From contig NZ_JBNCAN010000018.1 of NCBI RefSeq assembly GCF_049808615.1, positions 1 to 64,000 on the forward strand: a DNA stretch of 64,000 nucleotides. The letters are read 5' to 3'. Positions 59,479 to 64,000 of the stretch are shown one piece after another (the first letter of the stretch is position 1; the number at the start of each line of letters is the position of its first letter). A model generated the notes under the pieces. It made no database searches and was not told where the DNA came from. It saw only the letters and a program-made list of their open reading frames with translations. The stretch comes from Modicisalibacter sp049808615. GTDB lineage: Bacteria > Pseudomonadota > Gammaproteobacteria > Pseudomonadales > Halomonadaceae. The translations under genes and the position numbers were made by a program.

Positions 59479-61280
59479 CGCACTTCGATCGAGCTCGCTG
59501 CCTCGGGGCGTGAGAACAGAAAGCCCTGGCACAGCTGGCAACCATCGGCGGTCAGATGATCGCGCTGGGCAATGGTTTCCACCCCTTCGGCAATGACCTC
59601 CAATTTCAGCCCGCGCGCCATGGCCAGTACCGCTTTAACGATGGCAGCGTCGCCGGAATCCCCCGGCAAGGCATGAATGAACATACGGTCGAGCTTGAGC
59701 TTGTCTACCGGCAGATGCTTGAGATACGCCAAGGAGGAATAACCGGTACCGAAATCATCGATGGCGATGGGATGACCGTTGTCCCGCAGTGCGTTGAGGC
59801 GCGGGGAAATATCGCCGGCGCGCTCGTCGAGCAGTACCGACTCGGTCAGCTCAAGGCCTAGTAGACGGGTGGGCACCCCATGCTGGGCCAAAGACGCAGC
59901 GATGCGCGACTCGAGATCCCCTTGGATCAATTGCAATACTGAGATATTGACCCATACGGGCACGCAAGACTCATTTCTCGCTAACCATTTGGCCTGCTGA
60001 GCCACGGCCTGTTCGATGACCCAACTGCCCAAGGCGGTCATCAACCCATGCCGCTCAGCCAATGGAATGAAGTCGGAGGGGGATATCATGCCATGCTCGG
60101 GGTGGCGCCAGCGCAGCAACGCTTCCATGCCCACGAGGGAGTTATCCGCAAGACGATGCTGGGTCTGGTAATGAAGCTCCAACTGGTCGCCCTGAATCAA
60201 GGCGCGACGCAGATCATTGACCAGCGTCAACTGCCGATCGCCCTTGACCTCCAAGGAAGGTTGGAAACGTTGATCGTGACTGCGGCCATGATGCTTGGCG
60301 CTGTACAGTGCCGACTCCAGACGCTGGAACAAGAGCCCTGAATCGTTACCGTCTTCCGGAACCCGACAGCTGCCGATGGAAAACCCCAGCCGCAAGGAGT
60401 GGTCGTTGTATTCGAAAGGCTCGCTGAGGTGCTCACGTAACCCAGAGATCCATTTCTCATGATCATCAAACGTGGTGGTGCGGATCAGCATGAACTCATC
60501 CCCGCCCAGGCGTCCTACCGTCGCCTGAGGAGCGATGGTCGACAGACGCTGACCAAAGCGCGCCAAAAGTCGGTCGCCGCCATCGACCCCAAGACCATCG
60601 TTGACCGCCTTGAAGCCGTCGATGTCGATCAGTGCCAGATCCAGTCCCTCACCGGCTCGCAGATGTTGTAACCGCGATGTGAGCAGATCGTGCAAACGAC
60701 GACGATTGGGCAGACCGGTGAGAGGATCTTCGAAGCCAACACGCTTGAGATCCTGTCCGCGAGCCTTGTGTCTGGAAATGTCGGTGAATAGCGCGATGTA
60801 GTGTTCGACCCGTCCACGGCGACTCATGTAGGTCTGAACGCGCAACCATTCTGGATAGTGCTCGCCGCGTTTACGTCGGTTCCATATTTCGCCTTCCCAG
60901 CGCCCAGTGGTATTAAGGGACTCCCAGTAGCGCTCGTAGAACGCATGGTCATGAAGACCCGAGGATAAAATCGAGGGATCACGCCCCAAGACTTCCTGGT
61001 GCTGGAAGCCGGTGATGCGGGTAAAGGCGGCATTGACGCTGACGATACGATTACGGGCATCGCAGATCATCACCCCATCCTCCGATAGCTCCAGCGCTTT
61101 TTCACTGAGCCGACGATGGCAATGCTCTTGATAAATTCGTCGCGCTACATCCAGCAACGCCATGATCACGACGACCAGCGCCGCCAACCTCAGCAACAGA
61201 AGCGGAAGCCAGACCATCACCCCGAGGGCGATGATGCCTAGCCAGACCAATGGACGATTAAGTGAAAAGGAAGGCCACAT
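59460..61280 (-). CDS. PAS-GGDEF-EAL protein (cyclic di-GMP turnover)
   Basis: 606 residues: two membrane helices (1-45), a PAS domain (about 60-180, RIVSVNAAFTRITGFQHQEV), GGDEF (residues 259-263 in GRLGGDEFML) and EAL (386-388 in GMEALLRWRHPEHG). The EAL domain keeps IDDFGTGYSSLAYLKHLPVD, then KLDRMFI, so phosphodiesterase activity is likely. The GGDEF motif is intact but no RxxD inhibitory site stands five residues before it. Its start has TATAAT only about 9 bp upstream, so the mRNA leader would be very short or the promoter differs. Convergent with the lipid operon. Confidence 0.93.
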   Translation of the reverse strand: MWPSFSLNRPLVWLGIIALGVMVWLPLLLLRLAALVVVIMALLDVARRIYQEHCHRRLSEKALELSEDGVMICDARNRIVSVNAAFTRITGFQHQEVLGRDPSILSSGLHDHAFYERYWESLNTTGRWEGEIWNRRKRGEHYPEWLRVQTYMSRRGRVEHYIALFTDISRHKARGQDLKRVGFEDPLTGLPNRRRLHDLLTSRLQHLRAGEGLDLALIDIDGFKAVNDGLGVDGGDRLLARFGQRLSTIAPQATVGRLGGDEFMLIRTTTFDDHEKWISGLREHLSEPFEYNDHSLRLGFSIGSCRVPEDGNDSGLLFQRLESALYSAKHHGRSHDQRFQPSLEVKGDRQLTLVNDLRRALIQGDQLELHYQTQHRLADNSLVGMEALLRWRHPEHGMISPSDFIPLAERHGLMTALGSWVIEQAVAQQAKWLARNESCVPVWVNISVLQLIQGDLESRIAASLAQHGVPTRLLGLELTESVLLDERAGDISPRLNALRDNGHPIAIDDFGTGYSSLAYLKHLPVDKLKLDRMFIHALPGDSGDAAIVKAVLAMARGLKLEVIAEGVETIAQRDHLTADGCQLCQGFLFSRPEAASSIEVRYPVAL

Positions 61281-61553
61281 GATTTTTCATTATAATACTA
61301 GGTTGCCGGCTGAGCGGGCATCATGCCTTGCAGGCTGACCCGGGCGCAAGCCGAACGCCCAACGTATCACGTTGCAACCTCTGTAAAGCAGAACTAAGGT
61401 TTGCAACATGGCGTCCAGCGGCCTCTAATCACAACTAATGTCCGCTACGGCCTGCGTGCATTCATACCACGCTGCCAGTAGACTAGGCGCGTTCACGCAC
61501 GGTGCGGTACTCGACGGTGCGGCACATGACATTCTGACTCTTGGAACGACTCA
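61281..61553. other. Intergenic region between the GGDEF-EAL gene and fabA
   Basis: 273 bp with no gene seen. It must hold the fabAB promoter. A short direct repeat CGGTGCGG recurs near 61500-61521. I could not identify a convincing FabR, FadR or DesT site by eye. Confidence 0.4.
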
Positions 61554-62069
61554 GTGACCAAGCAACACTCTTTTAGTTACGAAGAACTGCTGGCTTGCAG
61601 CCAAGGCGAGCTGTTCGGCCCCGGCAACGCCCAATTACCGGCACCCAACATGTTGATGTTGGATCGTATTACACAGATCGAAGAAGGCGGCGGCCGCTAT
61701 GACAAAGGCGAGCTGATCGCCGAACTGGATATCCGGCCCGACCTATGGTTCTTCGGTTGTCACTTCCCCGGCGACCCGGTCATGCCGGGATGCCTGGGAC
61801 TGGATGCCATGTGGCAACTGGTCGGCTTCTATCTAGGCTGGCTCGGCCATCCTGGGCGTGGACGTGCTCTGGGCTGCGGCGAGGTCAAGTTTTCCGGTCA
61901 GATCATGCCGGATGCCGAAAAAGTCACTTATCATATTCATGTGAAACGGGTTATCACGCGGCGTCTCATCTTGGGCATTGCCGATGGTACCGTCGCGGTC
62001 GATGGCCGTGAGATCTATCAGGCCAATGATCTGCGTGTCGGTCTGTTTACCTCAACTGCGAACTTCTGA
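61554..62069 (+). CDS. fabA: 3-hydroxydecanoyl-ACP dehydratase/isomerase
   Basis: 171 residues, starting with GTG behind GGAACGA. Dehydrates 3-hydroxyacyl-ACP and isomerises the C10 trans-2 product to cis-3, the entry to anaerobic unsaturated fatty acid synthesis. The catalytic His70 (FFGCHFPGDPVMPG) and Asp84 (GLDAM) are at the same positions as in E. coli. In an operon with fabB. Its unsaturated products are the substrates that the CFA-like enzyme at 57691-58959 would act on. Confidence 0.96.
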   Translation: MTKQHSFSYEELLACSQGELFGPGNAQLPAPNMLMLDRITQIEEGGGRYDKGELIAELDIRPDLWFFGCHFPGDPVMPGCLGLDAMWQLVGFYLGWLGHPGRGRALGCGEVKFSGQIMPDAEKVTYHIHVKRVITRRLILGIADGTVAVDGREIYQANDLRVGLFTSTANF

Positions 62070-62082
62070 TCAGGAGGCTTCC

Positions 62083-63300
62083 ATGCGACGAGTGGTCGTC
62101 ACTGGCCTGGGCATCGTCTCCTGTCTTGGCAATGATCAGCACCAGGTGCTGGATTCGCTCAAGGCGGGGCGTTCGGGCATACGCTTCAAAGAAGAGTACG
62201 CCGAGCGCGGCTTTCGTAGCCACGTCGCCGGCGTGGTTGATATCGATCTGGATGCCTTGGTTGATCGCAAGCAGCGTCGCTTCATGGGCGATGCTGCGGC
62301 CTATTCCTATGTTTCCATGTTGCAAGCCATCGAGGATGCAGGACTGACACCGGAACAGGTGTCCAATGAGCGTAGCGGGCTGATCGCCGGCTCCGGCGGA
62401 GCCTCCAGCGCCAACCAGGTGGAAGCCGCCGACGTACTGCGCGACAAGGGACTGCGTCGCATCGGCCCCTACCGTGTCACCCGCACCATGGGCAGCACGG
62501 TTTCTGCCTGTCTGGCCACGCCGTTCAAGATCAAGGGTGTCAACTACTCGATCTCCTCGGCCTGCGCCACCTCAGTACATTGTATCGGGAATGCCGTAGA
62601 GCAAATCCAGATGGGCAAGCAGGATATCGTGTTTGCCGGTGGTGGCGAGGAGGAGCACTGGACGCTTTCCTGCCTGTTCGATGCCATGGGCGCCCTGAGC
62701 ACGGGCTACAACGCCACTCCCGACAAGGCCTCCCGCCCCTATGACAAAGCGCGAGACGGCTTCGTCATTGCCGGCGGCGGGGGAATGCTGGTACTTGAGG
62801 AGTTGGAGCACGCCAAGGCTCGTGGTGCGAAAATCTATGCGGAAATCGTCGGCTACGGCGCCACCTCGGATGGCTACGATATGGTCGCGCCTTCCGGTGA
62901 AGGCGCCGTACGCTGTATGCGCCAGGCCATGGCGGGTATCGAGGGTGATATCGATTACATCAACACCCACGGCACGTCGACGCCGGTAGGGGATATTTCC
63001 GAACTTCGGGCGATACGCGAGATATTCGGCAACCAGACACCGGCCATGAGTTCGACCAAGTCGCTTACCGGGCATTCGCTGGGCGCCACCGGCGTACAGG
63101 AAGCCATTTACTCCCTGCTGATGATGGAACATGGCTTTATCACGGCGTCGGCGAATATCGATGAACTCGATGATCAAGCAGAGGGCTTTGATATCGTGCG
63201 CCAGCGACGCGACAACGTAACCATCGAACGGGTACTGACCAATAGTTTCGGCTTCGGCGGTACCAATGCTTGCCTGGTCATGCAACGGCTGAATGCCTGA
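62083..63300 (+). CDS. fabB: 3-oxoacyl-ACP synthase I
   Basis: 405 residues; elongates cis-3-decenoyl-ACP. Catalytic Cys161 in ISSACATSVHC, His in NTHGTSTPVGD and His in KSLTGHSLGATG. GGAGG lies 7 nt before the ATG at 62083; a longer open frame overlaps fabA and is not used. Forms the classical fabAB operon, 13 bp after fabA. Confidence 0.96.
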   Translation: MRRVVVTGLGIVSCLGNDQHQVLDSLKAGRSGIRFKEEYAERGFRSHVAGVVDIDLDALVDRKQRRFMGDAAAYSYVSMLQAIEDAGLTPEQVSNERSGLIAGSGGASSANQVEAADVLRDKGLRRIGPYRVTRTMGSTVSACLATPFKIKGVNYSISSACATSVHCIGNAVEQIQMGKQDIVFAGGGEEEHWTLSCLFDAMGALSTGYNATPDKASRPYDKARDGFVIAGGGGMLVLEELEHAKARGAKIYAEIVGYGATSDGYDMVAPSGEGAVRCMRQAMAGIEGDIDYINTHGTSTPVGDISELRAIREIFGNQTPAMSSTKSLTGHSLGATGVQEAIYSLLMMEHGFITASANIDELDDQAEGFDIVRQRRDNVTIERVLTNSFGFGGTNACLVMQRLNA

Positions 63301-63325
63301 TCGAGGTATCGGTTGTTGAAATGCG

Positions 63326-63355
63326 AGGGGCGCCTTATCCGGGCGCCCCTTTTTA
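63326..63355 (+). terminator. Terminator of fabAB
   Basis: AGGGGCGCC (63326-63334), 7-nt loop, GGCGCCCCT (63342-63350), then TTTTA. Confidence 0.88.
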
Positions 63356-63375
63356 TTCGTGCTATTCGTGTTCGT

Positions 63376-64000
63376 CTAGGTAGGTAGCTGTGATGCCGCC
63401 GCTTCGGTCATACGCTCAGGCCGAGGCACTTCCGAGATTAGCGCCAACTGTGTCTCGATCCACTCCTCGACCTTTACCAGCACCTCTTCAGGTGTCCGCC
63501 CTTCCGTTGCAATAGGCTCTCCTACTACCACCGACAAACGCCCGGGGTTCTTGACCCAATGCCGTCCTGGCCAGCGTTCACCCGCATTGTGTGCCACGGG
63601 CATCACCGGTACGCCGGCACGACAAGCGATGACCGCTCCGCTCTTGTTGTAACGCCGTCGCTGCCCTGGCTCGACTCGGGTGCCTTCGGGGAAGATCAGC
63701 ACCGACAATCCCTCCTTGAGACGCTGTGGCCCTTGGGATAGCACCTGCTTCATGGCGCGGGCCGGCCGTGAGCGATCCAGGGCGATAGGGTGCAGCAGTC
63801 GCAGCGCCCAACCGAATAGCGGCAAACGCAAAAGCTCCTGCTTGAGCACGGTACACACCGGCGGCTTGAGTACCTGTAGGAAAAGGGTTTCCCATTCACA
63901 CTGATGGTTGGCCAGAATCACCACCGGCCCTGTGGGCACATGCTCACGACCACGCACCTCATAGCGCACACCACAGGCGAATGCGAACCAGGCGACAATG
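63376..64000 (-). CDS. plsC: 1-acyl-sn-glycerol-3-phosphate acyltransferase, 5' end beyond the window
   Basis: At least 208 residues in the window; the frame is open to the right edge, so the N-terminus is missing. Acyltransferase motifs: NHQCEWETLFL (block I; the usual HxxxxD is read as HQCEWE, so Glu stands for Asp), FPEGTRV (block III) and PVMPVAH (block IV). It would acylate lysophosphatidate to phosphatidate; related lysophospholipid acyltransferases cannot be excluded. Upstream residues WFAFACGVRYEV continue the frame across the GTG at 63969, so that GTG is not the start. Confidence 0.85.
   Translation of the reverse strand, partial: IVAWFAFACGVRYEVRGREHVPTGPVVILANHQCEWETLFLQVLKPPVCTVLKQELLRLPLFGWALRLLHPIALDRSRPARAMKQVLSQGPQRLKEGLSVLIFPEGTRVEPGQRRRYNKSGAVIACRAGVPVMPVAHNAGERWPGRHWVKNPGRLSVVVGEPIATEGRTPEEVLVKVEEWIETQLALISEVPRPERMTEAAASQLPT

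Noticed and set aside
1..64000. CRISPR arrays, prophage or insertion sequences
   Set aside because: No regularly spaced repeats, phage structural genes or transposases were seen anywhere in the window.

Overview
The window is a GC-rich chromosomal segment of a gammaproteobacterium. Gene content, gene order and protein flavour fit Halomonadaceae (Halomonas or a close relative); this is a judgement from recognition, not from a database search. Almost all of it is coding. I see about 52 protein genes, one tRNA, the leader of an rRNA operon running off the left edge, and no transposase, integrase or CRISPR array.

Layout. 1-194: promoter and boxA leader of an rRNA operon (minus strand). 195-5511: pssA, ilvC, divergent ilvY, and ilvI-ilvH (branched-chain amino acids). 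5863-8705: a small accessory island. A LuxR-type regulator and an unrecognised 360-residue protein sit between two direct copies of the 3' end of clpB plus its terminator; the distal copy is a decayed pseudogene. 8577-15718: clpB with a heat-shock promoter, pgeF, rluD, bamD, nadE. 15842-23150: a PP0621-like protein, a GspH/FimT pseudopilin and the type IV pilus minor-pilin operon pilV-pilW-pilX-pilY1-pilE. 23279-36004: a housekeeping run (ispH, fkpB, lspA, ileS, ribF, murJ, rpsT, proB, cgtA, rpmA, rplU, ispB, tRNA-Pro(CGG)).

36227-46539 is more accessory: a CIA30-like protein, a DUF2177 membrane protein, a CocE/S15 hydrolase paired with an ATP-grasp enzyme, and a four-gene catabolic cassette (FadR-type GntR regulator, M20 amidohydrolase, DUF1028 protein, YfcC-type transporter). 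That cassette is bracketed by identical 28-bp direct repeats and has a striking double palindrome upstream of its transporter. A fused Lgt-like/thioredoxin protein follows.

46644-64000: rapA; then a large photolyase-lipid cluster; then a PAS-GGDEF-EAL protein, fabA-fabB and a partial plsC-like acyltransferase. The cluster comprises yfcH, a renalase-like FAD protein, CbiX, a LitR/CarH-type MerR regulator, photolyase, SDR, FAD amine oxidase, DUF1365, a CFA-synthase-like methyltransferase and DUF2878. It looks like a light or singlet-oxygen response regulon. Its MerR regulator has lost both cobalamin-binding signatures, and TTGTACA-type boxes, some spaced 11 bp apart, lie in the three relevant intergenic regions. 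This cluster, the clpB-tail island and the repeat-flanked cassette are the most interesting parts of the window.
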